A stretch of 64,000 nucleotides of DNA, from NCBI GenBank assembly GCA_029262055.1, contig JAJDAD010000048.1, forward strand, positions 1 to 64,000, given 5' to 3'. A program made the position numbers and the translations under genes. A model generated the notes under the pieces. The model was not told the DNA's origin, did not search any database, and saw only the letters and a program-made list of their open reading frames with translations. The stretch is from Candidatus Zhuqueibacterota bacterium. GTDB lineage: Bacteria; Zhuqueibacterota; Zhuqueibacteria; Oceanimicrobiales; Oceanimicrobiaceae. Every line of letters begins with the position of its first letter. The first letter of the stretch is position 1. Below, in pieces: positions 42,516-51,829 of this stretch.

Positions 42516-45014
42516 CTACTTGTCGAGCTCTGTTCGGACCGCCAGACCGATCTCTTCGAGAGTGTAGGGTTTTTGTAGATAAGCACCGGCCCCCAGTTCA
42601 CGGACCAGTTTGACTTCTTCGGTTTCCGAGAGCCCACTGGATACGATGGCTTTCGTATGTGGTTGGCGTTGCAGAATTCTTCTGTAGGTTTCGAGACCGT
42701 CAATACCGTTTTCCATCATCATGTCCAACATCACCAAATCTACCTGGCCGGCACTCAAATCATCCACTGCCTCCTCGCCACTGGAAAAAGTCTTGACCTG
42801 GTAGCCAAGGTCGGTAAGAACCTTTGAAGCGATTTCCCGCTGTTCTTTTCTATCGTCCACGACGAAGATAGTTTCGTTGTGTCCCCTGTAAGAATCAAGT
42901 GGCCGCTTATAGGCCGGGGCAGGAATTTCCTCAGTAGTCGTTGGGAAATACAAAGAGACTGTGGTCCCGACTCCGACCATGCTCTTGACATCGATAAACC
43001 CTTTATGGTCGTGTACGGTGCCCCAGACCACCACCATACCCAGCCCCGTCCCGCCTCGTCCCATCACTTTCCTCGTGTAAAAGGGCTGGAATATTTTTCG
43101 GAGATTCTCGTCGGCGATGCCCAGTCCGCTGTCATCAACTTGCAGTACGGCATACTCGCCCGGCGGAACATCTTCATAGGCATGCATCACAGCATCGATC
43201 CGTACTTTGTTGGTGGAAATGAGGATACGGCCTCCGTCCGGTTGCGCCTCCGCAGCGTTGCACATGAGGTTCATCACGACCCTGGCCAAATGAATCTGAG
43301 AGCCCTTGATATTGCCTAACCATGCGTCCAGCATAGACTCGATTACTATGTTAGGATGAGCAGCTTGCAATTCATGATACTCCGTTGATTTCAGGTAGGC
43401 CTCAATCATCTGATTCAGATTGAGCGGCTGGGCATCTCCCATTCCTCTTCCGGACAGCAGCAACAGGTCCTGCACCACTGCAGAGGCCCGCAGACCGGAA
43501 TCCCGTATGGTTTGCAGGGGCGTGCGCATGCCGTCAGAAGTTTCACGCCGATTGAGAAGATAGTCAGGATAAGTCACCGCGCATGACAAAATGTTATTGA
43601 GGTCATGTGCCACTGTACTGGCCAGCCGGCCCAACGTCTCCATCCTGGCTGCCTCCTCCAATCGCTCTCGCAGTTGCGTATTTCTTTTTTGCGTACGCTT
43701 TCGTTCCGCAAGTTCCGTCCGGTATTTTTCGCTGGTTAATGCCAGTTCCTCTTTCTGCACGGCGACAGTTCTAAAGGCCTGGGCAAAGCGATAGTAGAGA
43801 ATGAACGCCTGGGTGAACATGAAAAACATGAACCCCAGGTGCAAAACATAGCCGGTTGCAATGAGCTTGTTAAAAAACAGAATGTCATTGACGATGGCGG
43901 CAAATAGCGCGAGAAACCCCACCAAAAACAGCACGGCGCCCTCCCGCTTCCGCACGATACCCAGGAGCAGAACATAGAGTCCGTAGCAAAGACACAGTAT
44001 CGTGTAGATTTGATATGCAATAACAGTCTCAGAATACACTCTGGCCGGCGTGAGAACCACAAATAGTGCAGTTGCGATTCCGATTGTCCCGATGCTCTTG
44101 AGTACAAAAAGATTCGATTCTTCAGGAAAAAGATAGTAGAGCAGCATAGAAAACGTCGGCACGGCGAGATAGAACGACAGGTACACGATCTTCATCAGGG
44201 CTTCCCATGGCAATGCCGGGAAGAGGCTGAGCAGGTAGACTTCCGCGGTAGTCAGGGTGCGCAAAGCCACCAGGATGCAGAAAAACGTGAAATAGAGGGA
44301 AAACCTATCTCTCCGGCGCAGCATGAAAAAACCAACCTGGTAGATTCCCATGACAAGGATGCAACCAACCAGCACCAGGTCGAATACTACTTTGCGTTCG
44401 CGCAGATCGTGCAAATCGCTTTGGCGGCCCAACTCGATGGGTTCCCTGATTCCTGCAAACGCCTGGTGAAAATTTGAAACATGGACTATTATCTCCACCT
44501 TAGACGGCAACGGTTCAAGGTCCAGGACTTGCGGGGAATATCGAGGTTCAGTCGTAGCCTTGGTCTTGCCGGCCTTTCCCACTGCGAGCGCCTCTTTCCC
44601 GTTCACAAACACTTTGTAGGCGCTAGCCATATCAGTAAACTTCAATGCCAAACCGGAAACACTATCCCTCAAGAAAACGGTCAATCGATAAGTAGCATAC
44701 CCATCCGGTGGGAATATTGGGTTTATGGTTTCAGTACAGTTCCAGGCTGCGGGCACGGTCAAATACGCGTCAGGACGCGGGGTGTATCCAGATGCAAAAT
44801 CCTGTGGGCCGTAGTGTTCCAGCCAGTAAAACTCAAACTCTCCCGATAGCCTCACATGGCCATCGGCAAAATCCCATCCGGATAAGTCCAGAAGGCCTTC
44901 TTGCGCCACGGGCGGTTCAGAGATAGCAGCTAGCGGTGTGCCTGTCGCCCAACACAAAAGCGACAGAAGTACTAAGACTGTGATGGGGGCTTTGGAGATA
45001 AGCATGACATTCAT
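42516..45014 (-). CDS. Hybrid histidine kinase with 7TM-DISM-like sensor and receiver
   Basis: An 832-residue membrane kinase. After a signal peptide (about 1-30), residues 40-200 form a beta-rich extracytoplasmic domain of the type that precedes seven-helix (7TMR-DISM) sensors. About seven membrane helices span 208-410. The histidine is H470 in 'RLASTVAHDLNNILS', followed by the ATPase domain ('GRGGTGLGMVVV'). A receiver domain ends the protein (about 712-832), with acceptor aspartate in 'LVMLDMMMENGIDG'. No partner regulator is directly adjacent. Confidence 0.9.
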   Translation of the reverse strand: MNVMLISKAPITVLVLLSLLCWATGTPLAAISEPPVAQEGLLDLSGWDFADGHVRLSGEFEFYWLEHYGPQDFASGYTPRPDAYLTVPAAWNCTETINPIFPPDGYATYRLTVFLRDSVSGLALKFTDMASAYKVFVNGKEALAVGKAGKTKATTEPRYSPQVLDLEPLPSKVEIIVHVSNFHQAFAGIREPIELGRQSDLHDLRERKVVFDLVLVGCILVMGIYQVGFFMLRRRDRFSLYFTFFCILVALRTLTTAEVYLLSLFPALPWEALMKIVYLSFYLAVPTFSMLLYYLFPEESNLFVLKSIGTIGIATALFVVLTPARVYSETVIAYQIYTILCLCYGLYVLLLGIVRKREGAVLFLVGFLALFAAIVNDILFFNKLIATGYVLHLGFMFFMFTQAFILYYRFAQAFRTVAVQKEELALTSEKYRTELAERKRTQKRNTQLRERLEEAARMETLGRLASTVAHDLNNILSCAVTYPDYLLNRRETSDGMRTPLQTIRDSGLRASAVVQDLLLLSGRGMGDAQPLNLNQMIEAYLKSTEYHELQAAHPNIVIESMLDAWLGNIKGSQIHLARVVMNLMCNAAEAQPDGGRILISTNKVRIDAVMHAYEDVPPGEYAVLQVDDSGLGIADENLRKIFQPFYTRKVMGRGGTGLGMVVVWGTVHDHKGFIDVKSMVGVGTTVSLYFPTTTEEIPAPAYKRPLDSYRGHNETIFVVDDRKEQREIASKVLTDLGYQVKTFSSGEEAVDDLSAGQVDLVMLDMMMENGIDGLETYRRILQRQPHTKAIVSSGLSETEEVKLVRELGAGAYLQKPYTLEEIGLAVRTELDK

Positions 45015-45638
45015 CCACTGAATTTGTGAATCACCATTCAGGAAGTGAAGCAGGCGGGAACTAACGACTTCACTCCTTCGCCGTAAAGATCAGGATCCGC
45101 GTCCTAATCTCTACATTCGCAACCGTACACTAATTGTAGCAGTAACGGGTAGCCGGGCGCCAACAAATCCTTTGTTTCTCCCCGGAGGCTTGGTGATCGC
45201 GATTGGCGTACATGTTGTTTCAAAGCTGTATGTAGGTGCAGAATTAAGAGCCAGTTGTAACGGTCTACTATTTTGACTCTACTGGCAAACCTGGCAAGAT
45301 GAGTACAATTTCTTTACATCATTCGGATATGTTGCAGAAACTTCAAATGCCGCTCGCCACATATGGCCAAAGCTACGTTAAAGTTTATTAACGGAAGTTC
45401 GATACTATTGCAAGAATGAAATAAGCGAGGCAGCAAGGTTTCGAACATTCACTTGTTCGGTCCATAGCAAAAGGAATTGACAATTGCGGACCGGGACTGT
45501 TAAGCATTCCTTTCGCCCCCAAATCACCGGCTAACACTCTGATGACATTAGGCACATTCGGGACCGACACTAGCCGATGATTGAGAGGAGCTTACGCTTT
45601 GGCAGTTCCGGTCGGCTTGTCATGATGGAGCAATATCG
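45015..45638. other. Divergent intergenic stretch, no gene supported
   Basis: This 624-base gap separates the minus-strand hybrid kinase from the plus-strand SprA-related gene. It should carry promoters for both. A weak TTGACA box lies at 45477-45482 with no good -10 at 17 bases. A short open frame near 45388-45570 shows no known motif and no ribosome-binding site. 'ggaagtgaag' and 'cttcactcc' (45041-45050, 45067-45075) could form a leader hairpin in the kinase mRNA. Confidence 0.5.
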
Positions 45639-46163
45639 ATGGAAATAAGTTCTACTTTTCCGTTCTCTGCAGCTGGCGCTGGTGTCCAGCAGCACGGGCA
45701 TTCAGACGAAACCGCAAGCTCTACCCGGCCGGGTGAACTAACGCCCGAAGAAGAGCAAAAGGTCCGGGAGCTGAAAAAAATAGATGCCGAAGTACGGCGC
45801 CACGAAGCTGCGCATAAAGCCGCAGCCGGCCAATTTGCCAGCGGCGGACCGACATTTGAGCTAGAAACCGGGCCGGACGGACGCAAGTATGCCGTGGGTG
45901 GTGAGGTAAAGATTGACACTTCCAAAGTCCCCGGTGATCCCGAAGCAACCATCAAGAAAGCCCAGGTCATTCAACGGGCCGCCCTCGCCCCAAAGGAGCC
46001 ATCAGGCCAGGACAGAAAAGTCGCGGCCCAGGCTCAGCAACTGGAACTCGAGGCCAGGCAGGAACTGGCTCAACAGAAGAAAGAGCAAACACAAACCTAC
46101 GGCAGCGACGGACGGACGGCACAAAGCACAGCCAATGCAAGCATTGTCGATTTGATAGTGTAG
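45639..46163 (+). CDS. SprA-related putative metalloprotease domain protein
   Basis: A 174-residue protein that matches the SprA-related family (a putative zinc metalloprotease catalytic domain). The motif H-E-A-A-H lies at 55-59, followed by 'GGPTFELETGPDGRKYAVGG' and 'VPGDPEATIKKAQVIQRAAL', then a Gln/Ala-rich helix. There is no signal peptide. GGAG lies 8 bases before the ATG. The family is short in many proteobacteria too, and its function is unproven. It is unrelated to the gliding SprA translocon. Confidence 0.82.
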   Translation: MEISSTFPFSAAGAGVQQHGHSDETASSTRPGELTPEEEQKVRELKKIDAEVRRHEAAHKAAAGQFASGGPTFELETGPDGRKYAVGGEVKIDTSKVPGDPEATIKKAQVIQRAALAPKEPSGQDRKVAAQAQQLELEARQELAQQKKEQTQTYGSDGRTAQSTANASIVDLIV

Positions 46164-46321
46164 CCCTTCTCTACGGCCCGCTCGGACCGTCCCCAGGATA
46201 TTCTCTGTCCGGCCAGGAAAATGCGTGGCCACGGTCTCTTCCACACTACCTGAAACTGAATACGCACTCCCACCCTTGATGCATGTCGGCCTCAACCCAA
46301 AGTATCTTCAGCTCGGCAGAC

Positions 46322-46349
46322 GCTTTCGAGCTCGAAGGCCCGGCTTTTT
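46322..46349 (+). terminator. Possible Rho-independent terminator after the SprA-related gene
   Basis: GCTTTCG (46322-46328) pairs with CGAAGGC (46333-46339) around an AGCT loop, with one G-T pair, and five T's follow at 46345-46349. The core TTCGAGCTCGAA is a perfect palindrome. It lies about 160 bases past the stop codon. Confidence 0.45.
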
Positions 46350-46353
46350 GATG

Positions 46354-46382
46354 TTGCATTGCATCCGGCGAACGGCTACATT
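46354..46382 (+). promoter_or_regulatory. Candidate promoter for the PDZ-SpoIIE gene
   Basis: TTGCAT (46354-46359) and TACATT (46377-46382) are spaced by 17 bases, a fair sigma-70 match, 62 bases before the ATG at 46445. Confidence 0.4.
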
Positions 46383-46444
46383 ATTTCCCACTAATTCTAA
46401 GTAGATCGTTTGTGGCGTAACGACAGATCCCAAGGAATCCACGA

Positions 46445-49252
46445 ATGGACAAAGCGAGATTCTATAAGCTCCTCATCAATATCCTTGCTCTCTATCTTCT
46501 CAGTGTGGCGCTATTCAACCTCGGCCGCAATGTCACCAGTACCACCGATGAAAACCTGTTTCGCGATGCGCCCTCCAGGCTCTACATTTCCAAGAACATT
46601 CCCGTTACAAGTGAACCGGACTCCAGCCACCCTGGCATCATGCCCGATTCAATCCAGGTTGGCGATTTCCTGGTATCCGTCCAGGGCCGACGCCTTCAGA
46701 CATCCGTAGAAGTAACCGAACATCTGGCCCAATTGTCTCCGAACGCCCTGGTCAAGCTCGAAGTGTTCAGAACATCCTCGAATAGTTCATTCCAGGTCAC
46801 CGTCGACCGGCAAGCGCTCCCGGACGATTTTGCCCGTCAGATACCACAAGCCGCCTATGTTTACCAGATTGAGCCTGAGGGGGCGTCAGAACGTGCGGGC
46901 ATGCAGGTTGGGGATTTAATCGTTGCAATAAACGGTCGACATTTCGCGGATGCTATAGAAGCCACTGTTATTCTGCAACGTGCGGAGAGTGGCAAGACCA
47001 CCTCTTACGACATTATCCGAGATGACCAAAACATTCAACTGGCCGTCAACCTGGCGCGCCTTGGACTCAGGTTCTCTGAATTCAGCATGTTCTTATCCGG
47101 GTTAATATTTTGGGGCGCGGGCGCTTTTCTTGGGGTCAAGAATCTCGGCAACGCAGCAGCGAAAAGACTGGGGATGGGGTTTCTGCTGTTCGGGTTCTTC
47201 TTTATGGCTACCTCCATGCTGCAAGACCGTTCGCTTGACGCCTTTGCCACGCTGCGCACAGCCACGCTGCTCCTCTCGACGCCATTTGCTCTGGCGTTTT
47301 CGCTTGACAGCGCGCTGTATTTTCCGGACCAGAGGAGGCGTCTGACCAGCAGGCCCTGGGCCGCACGATCCGCATATCTCGTGGCCGCACTCTTTTCGGC
47401 CTATTTTTTCGTTTTTGTGTTGGGTCCGTGGCAAAGCCTGGGTTTGGCCCAGGCTGGTTTTTGGAGCATGATAATCTTAATGCTCCTTTATAAAGCTGTC
47501 TCCTACTATCTTTGCAGGGCAGATGGGACCAAAGAAGACAGAAAAATCCGTAGAACCATCTCCTTCACCACATTGGGGGCATTCCTGGCGTCGGCCCTGG
47601 TCGTATACCTCGCGGTCCGCAGCGGCGATTTCCGACAACAAGGATATGCCGGCATCCCTCTGACCATCATTCCGCTTGCGTATCTTTACCTCATTGGTCG
47701 CTACCAGCTTTTGGGTATTGATTTACACATCCGCCGTAACATTCAATACATTGTGGTCTCTACTATCTGGCTGTCTTTTCTTGGTATAGTGCTCGCAAAA
47801 TCTATCCTGCTCCTACCTGACTTTTCCCTGGAGATTCCCAATATCAGCTTCACCGGCAAATCATTTGTGGTCATCGACACACCACCTGATCCGGCGACAC
47901 ATGACTTCTGGGAAAAACTCATCATGATTCTCTTGGCTCTGGGGATGACGTTTCTTTCCTGGCGCGTTGCGAAAGCCGGACAACGCAGTATCAATCGTGT
48001 ATTCAATCGACGCCAATTCGATATGGGCAGCGCAACCGCAGAGTTGGCTGAAATAATGGCCACGAAGCTTGGGATGGTCGAGCTGGCGCGCGGCATCATA
48101 GAGAAACTTGCCCGGTTGATGCAGCTAAAGAACATCGGCATCCTGTTTTTTAGAGATCAAAGAGTCTGTTGCTGCCACGAAGCATACGGCGTCCAGATAG
48201 ACAGCTGGGACCGACTCTGCTCGCAGGAGGGCGGACAGCTTATCGCAGAACTGAATCGTTATCGCACGGAGTCGAGGTTTAGCATTGAAAACCTGCCTTA
48301 CGGCCTCAAGGAAGACTTTCGGCAAAATGGTTTTCGGCATATTCTACCTATTCGGTTCAAAGATAAGCTGGTCGGAACCTTCTTAATCGGAGAAAAACTA
48401 TCTGAGTCCCCTTTGCACCTCGACGACCTGACATTTCTTTCCGCGACGGCGCAACAGGCTTCCATCGCGATAGAGAATGCCTTCCTGCATGAAGAATTAA
48501 CCGAGCAGGAACGCCTGAAGCACGAATTGGACATCGCACGCCGGATTCAAATGGCGTCGCTCCCGCAAAAGACGCCACAGGTCAGCGGTCTGGACATCTC
48601 CGGGATCTCGATTCCCGCCGCCGAAGTAGGCGGGGATTACTTTGACTACCTGAATGGGACCAGACCGGGCCTAACCGTAATCGTTGGGGATGTGAGTGGC
48701 AAAGGGACCTCCGCTGCCCTGTATATGTCCAAGGCCCAGGGAATCATTCGCTCTTTGCATGCTTTTGATCTTTCACCCAAGGAACTGTTTGTCAGGGCAA
48801 ACCACCTGCTCTGCCAGGATTTGGAAAAGAAATCGTTCATAACGGCTCTGGGCGCACAGTTCGACACATCGCGCCGCAACCTGGTGTTGGCCCGGGCCGG
48901 TCACCTACCGCTTTTCCACTATGACGCCATGACTGACTCAGTGAAGCTCTTGACGCCACCCGGGCTCGGCCTGGGCCTGGACGGTGCGGATATTTTTGTC
49001 AATCACCTTGAAGAAAAGACCATATCTTATGCCGCCGGAGACATCTTTCTCTTTGTCACGGATGGGATAACCGAGGCGCAAACAGCCTACGGGAACGAGT
49101 TTGGGGAGGAGAGGCTTGCGGAGCTTCTCAAACTGAGTTGTGCGGATGGTGCCCACGAAATCCGTGAGCGTGTTCTGGCGGAAGTCAGGAGTTTCGTCAG
49201 GGATTCACTGCAGCATGACGATCAAACAATCGTGGTGGTCAAGGCCGGATAG
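46445..49252 (+). CDS. Tandem-PDZ membrane protein with GAF and SpoIIE-type PP2C phosphatase
   Basis: A 935-residue signalling protein. After an N-terminal helix (about 7-25), two PDZ-like segments are visible ('IQVGDFLVSVQGRRL', 'MQVGDLIVAINGRHF', about 60-200), then roughly eight to ten membrane helices (about 205-510), a GAF-like domain (about 535-690), and a C-terminal PP2C phosphatase of SpoIIE/RsbU type (about 700-935) with 'AEVGGDYFDY', 'IVGDVSGKGTSAALY', 'FVTDGITEAQT' and 'QHDDQTIVVVK'. Such phosphatases act on anti-anti-sigma proteins; none is adjacent. Its end overlaps the converging kinase gene by 14 bases. Confidence 0.9.
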   Translation: MDKARFYKLLINILALYLLSVALFNLGRNVTSTTDENLFRDAPSRLYISKNIPVTSEPDSSHPGIMPDSIQVGDFLVSVQGRRLQTSVEVTEHLAQLSPNALVKLEVFRTSSNSSFQVTVDRQALPDDFARQIPQAAYVYQIEPEGASERAGMQVGDLIVAINGRHFADAIEATVILQRAESGKTTSYDIIRDDQNIQLAVNLARLGLRFSEFSMFLSGLIFWGAGAFLGVKNLGNAAAKRLGMGFLLFGFFFMATSMLQDRSLDAFATLRTATLLLSTPFALAFSLDSALYFPDQRRRLTSRPWAARSAYLVAALFSAYFFVFVLGPWQSLGLAQAGFWSMIILMLLYKAVSYYLCRADGTKEDRKIRRTISFTTLGAFLASALVVYLAVRSGDFRQQGYAGIPLTIIPLAYLYLIGRYQLLGIDLHIRRNIQYIVVSTIWLSFLGIVLAKSILLLPDFSLEIPNISFTGKSFVVIDTPPDPATHDFWEKLIMILLALGMTFLSWRVAKAGQRSINRVFNRRQFDMGSATAELAEIMATKLGMVELARGIIEKLARLMQLKNIGILFFRDQRVCCCHEAYGVQIDSWDRLCSQEGGQLIAELNRYRTESRFSIENLPYGLKEDFRQNGFRHILPIRFKDKLVGTFLIGEKLSESPLHLDDLTFLSATAQQASIAIENAFLHEELTEQERLKHELDIARRIQMASLPQKTPQVSGLDISGISIPAAEVGGDYFDYLNGTRPGLTVIVGDVSGKGTSAALYMSKAQGIIRSLHAFDLSPKELFVRANHLLCQDLEKKSFITALGAQFDTSRRNLVLARAGHLPLFHYDAMTDSVKLLTPPGLGLGLDGADIFVNHLEEKTISYAAGDIFLFVTDGITEAQTAYGNEFGEERLAELLKLSCADGAHEIRERVLAEVRSFVRDSLQHDDQTIVVVKAG

Positions 49253-50630
49253 AATCCGAGCCATGCATACCTGATCTTGCGATCGGTAAATAGACGGAAA
49301 AAGTCGTTCCCTGGCCCCGCACGCTCTCCACTTTGATTTCGCCGCCATGTTCCTCAACTATTTTGTAGGTAATTGATAACCCGAGCCCCGTGCCAACGCC
49401 AACCCCTTTGGTGGTGAAACCCGGGTCGAAGACTTTTTCCAGGGCTGCAGACTCGATACCAGCCCCGGTATCGCTCACCGCGACACATATTTTGCCATCT
49501 GTGAAACTGGTAGCAATTGTGATCTCCCCTTTGTTCCTGATTGCCTGGCAGGCATTGACCAGGAGGTTCATAAACACCTGGTTTATCTGATTGGCGTAGC
49601 AGGTGATCTTGGGAAGGTCGCCATACTTCTTATTGACCTTGATGCGGTTCCGGCTCAGGTGGGCGGTCAGAGTAAGTGTACTGTCAATGCCCTCATGCAG
49701 GTCGACCGTCTTGATATCCTCCTCGTCCAGCCTGGCGAAATTGCGCAGTGATTTTACAATATTGCAAATGCGGTCACAAGCGGTTTCATTGACCCGGGCC
49801 AGTTTGTCGAGCATGTCAACGGTCTTCTGTCTGGCCAATGTGTCCGGTGCCGGCTTGCCGGCCGCTTCTTTCAGCCGCCTAAAACACCGCAAGAATGTGT
49901 CCGTGTTGCTGCTGATAGAACCCAGAGGGGTGTTGATCTCATGCGCGACGCCAGCGACCAGCATCCCGAGGGATGCCATTTTCTCAGACCGCAAGAGTTG
50001 CAGTTGCGTTGTTTGCAGCTCGTCATAGGCTTTCTGCAGCTCACGATGCTTGTCCTGAACCTCCACGGCTCTTTCTTCGACCAGCGACTCCAGGTTGGTG
50101 TTTAGGTTCTCCAGCTTTTTGTAGGTTCTGGCATTCTCGATCGCAACCCCTGCCAGGTTTGCAAAGCCCTCGAGAAAGGCCAGATCTTCCTCCTTGAAGA
50201 AGTGCCCGGAATCCGTAGTATCAAGATAAATGGTGCCGATCAGATGCTCCCTGGTTTTGAGTGGCACGCAAATCACCGACTTGATTCTATGACGGATGAG
50301 GCTACTGCTTGCGTCAGCGCCATGCATGTCCGGCACCTTTTGCAGAAGGACGGGTTTTCCTTCAGATTTGACCTTGTTGATGATACTTCGACTGAGGGCG
50401 ACCACCTCGGGGATACTGTTCTTTTCGATGCTTCGTGCAACCTGAACGGTGAGTTCCTCGGATCCTCGCTCGCGAAGCAAGAGTACACCTTTTTCAGCCT
50501 CGAGAAGCTTGATGGCCAGATCCATTATTTCATCGAGAAGCTTCTGGAGATTGAGCTGGGAATTGATCTTCCCGCTCACCTCATACAGGGTAATTAGCTG
50601 GGCATGGGTTATGTTTGAGTGGTCACTCAT
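49239..50630 (-). CDS. GAF-domain sensor histidine kinase
   Basis: A soluble 463-residue kinase. A GAF domain (about 20-168, 'KSVICVPLKTREHLIGTIYLD') is followed by a coiled coil (about 170-215), the phospho-acceptor H230 in 'GVAHEINTPLGSI', and the ATPase domain ('FMNLLVNACQAI', 'VSDTGAGIE', 'GTGLGLSITYKIVEEHGG'). It follows the receiver-only regulator by 12 bases and is the last gene of this minus-strand set. Its 3' end overlaps the convergent PDZ-SpoIIE gene. Confidence 0.93.
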   Translation of the reverse strand: MSDHSNITHAQLITLYEVSGKINSQLNLQKLLDEIMDLAIKLLEAEKGVLLLRERGSEELTVQVARSIEKNSIPEVVALSRSIINKVKSEGKPVLLQKVPDMHGADASSSLIRHRIKSVICVPLKTREHLIGTIYLDTTDSGHFFKEEDLAFLEGFANLAGVAIENARTYKKLENLNTNLESLVEERAVEVQDKHRELQKAYDELQTTQLQLLRSEKMASLGMLVAGVAHEINTPLGSISSNTDTFLRCFRRLKEAAGKPAPDTLARQKTVDMLDKLARVNETACDRICNIVKSLRNFARLDEEDIKTVDLHEGIDSTLTLTAHLSRNRIKVNKKYGDLPKITCYANQINQVFMNLLVNACQAIRNKGEITIATSFTDGKICVAVSDTGAGIESAALEKVFDPGFTTKGVGVGTGLGLSITYKIVEEHGGEIKVESVRGQGTTFSVYLPIARSGMHGSDSIRP

Positions 50631-50642
50631 GGATCGCTTTTC

Positions 50643-51134
50643 TCAGGCAAATGCTTTCAGGATTTCCCGGTGCAATCCATGCAGGTCGCCATATGCCTTC
50701 TGAATCTCGCCAACCTTCCTGTCAAGCTCACGCATCAGTTTTTGTTTTTCCAGCCCGTTGCGGATGACAATACGAAGGTCGTCGTTGTCCCAGGGCTTTT
50801 CGATGTATTGGAATAGACCGACGTCGTTTATCGCCTTGATTGCGTTCTCCTTGTCCGCGTAGCCGGTGAGGATAATCCGTGTGATTTTGGGATCGATCTC
50901 TTTGACCTTGGCCAGAAACGTGATACCATCCATATCCGGCATCAGATAATCAGAGATAACCAGGTCGATGGAGTTGTTCCTGATATGTTCGAGTGCTTCC
51001 GAGCCCCTGGTGAAGGTGATGATATCGTACTCGGTTTCAAGCTCCAGGAATGAACTCAGACTGGTGGTCACCATTTCTTCATCGTCGAGGATCAGAATCT
51101 TTTCGACGGAGTTGTCGGTTTCTTTATCGGACAT
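50643..51134 (-). CDS. Stand-alone receiver-domain response regulator
   Basis: A 163-residue protein with a full receiver domain (acidic pair in 'ILDDEE', acceptor D62 in 'DLVISDYLMPDMDG', 'ILTGYAD', lysine in 'IEKPWDND'). The C-terminal 40 residues are a helix ('IQKAYGDLHGLHREILKAFA'). The receiver resembles those fused to HD-GYP domains (RpfG type), but no output domain is present. The GAF kinase directly downstream is the likely phosphodonor. Confidence 0.92.
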   Translation of the reverse strand: MSDKETDNSVEKILILDDEEMVTTSLSSFLELETEYDIITFTRGSEALEHIRNNSIDLVISDYLMPDMDGITFLAKVKEIDPKITRIILTGYADKENAIKAINDVGLFQYIEKPWDNDDLRIVIRNGLEKQKLMRELDRKVGEIQKAYGDLHGLHREILKAFA

Positions 51135-51183
51135 AGAGCGTGCTCCAAGGAGAGACTATTGGGAGGTTCATAGATTAGATTAA

Positions 51184-51615
51184 TTATAGACCTGGTTTGA
51201 CCAGTTCAGTAAGAGAGCGCAGGCGGCGGGACAGGGATCGCAGCACAGCCTCCGCGATTCTAACGTGGTCAGACAGCAGGTCATAAAAATCTTCTTTAGT
51301 TATTCTCAAGACTTCAGTTTCTTCCAGCGCAGTGGCTGTGGCGACCCTGGGCTGATTATCGAATAGTGCCCAGGTGCCCATCGCTTCCCTGTTGCCGACG
51401 ACACCGATTTCCTGATCGTCACGGTGCAGGCGAATTTTGCCCTGAATAACCAAAAACAGGGAGTCGGCTGAGTCATTAGTTTCATACAAAGTCGCGCCGG
51501 ACAGGAACCTGACTTCCTCTGCAATCACAGCCAAGTGGGTCAAGTCTTCAATCCGTACTTCCTTGAAGACGTCAATGTCCTGTAGAAAAATTACCTTTTC
51601 GATTACCGAATACAT
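51184..51615 (-). CDS. Cyclic nucleotide-binding domain protein
   Basis: A 143-residue protein consisting almost entirely of a CAP/PKA-type cyclic-nucleotide-binding fold ('FLSGATLYETNDSADSLFLVIQGKIRLH', 'MGTWALFDNQPRVATATALEETEVLRI'). The phosphate-binding cassette is shortened and carries R-V-A-T-A-T in place of the usual R-x-A-x-[VA]. There is no DNA-binding domain, so it may bind a nucleotide or act as a structural sensor. It follows the transporter gene by 214 bases and precedes the response regulator by 49. Confidence 0.86.
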   Translation of the reverse strand: MYSVIEKVIFLQDIDVFKEVRIEDLTHLAVIAEEVRFLSGATLYETNDSADSLFLVIQGKIRLHRDDQEIGVVGNREAMGTWALFDNQPRVATATALEETEVLRITKEDFYDLLSDHVRIAEAVLRSLSRRLRSLTELVKPGL

Positions 51616-51829
51616 CGTTGTCTTGAATCTTCCTCGTTCCCGGGTTTACACTTTGCCGGCGCCAGCCTGAGACTGTCAAACCGTAAATTGCAAAGAAGAA
51701 AGACCAAAATCAATTCAATAATGATCTTGTTGATCGCTCTGCCCATGGAACCGGAGCAATACTCCACTGATTTCGTTGGGCCAATTGCCGATATGCAAAA
51801 AAGACGAAAATGACAGGAGCTTGGCGGGG

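Noticed and set aside
45240-45320. Possible c-di-GMP riboswitch ('ggcaaacc')
   Set aside because: The other conserved GEMM element (GACGCAAAGCC type) is not in place downstream.
45388-45570. 60-codon minus-strand frame in the large gap
   Set aside because: No Shine-Dalgarno, no known motif and no neighbour pattern.
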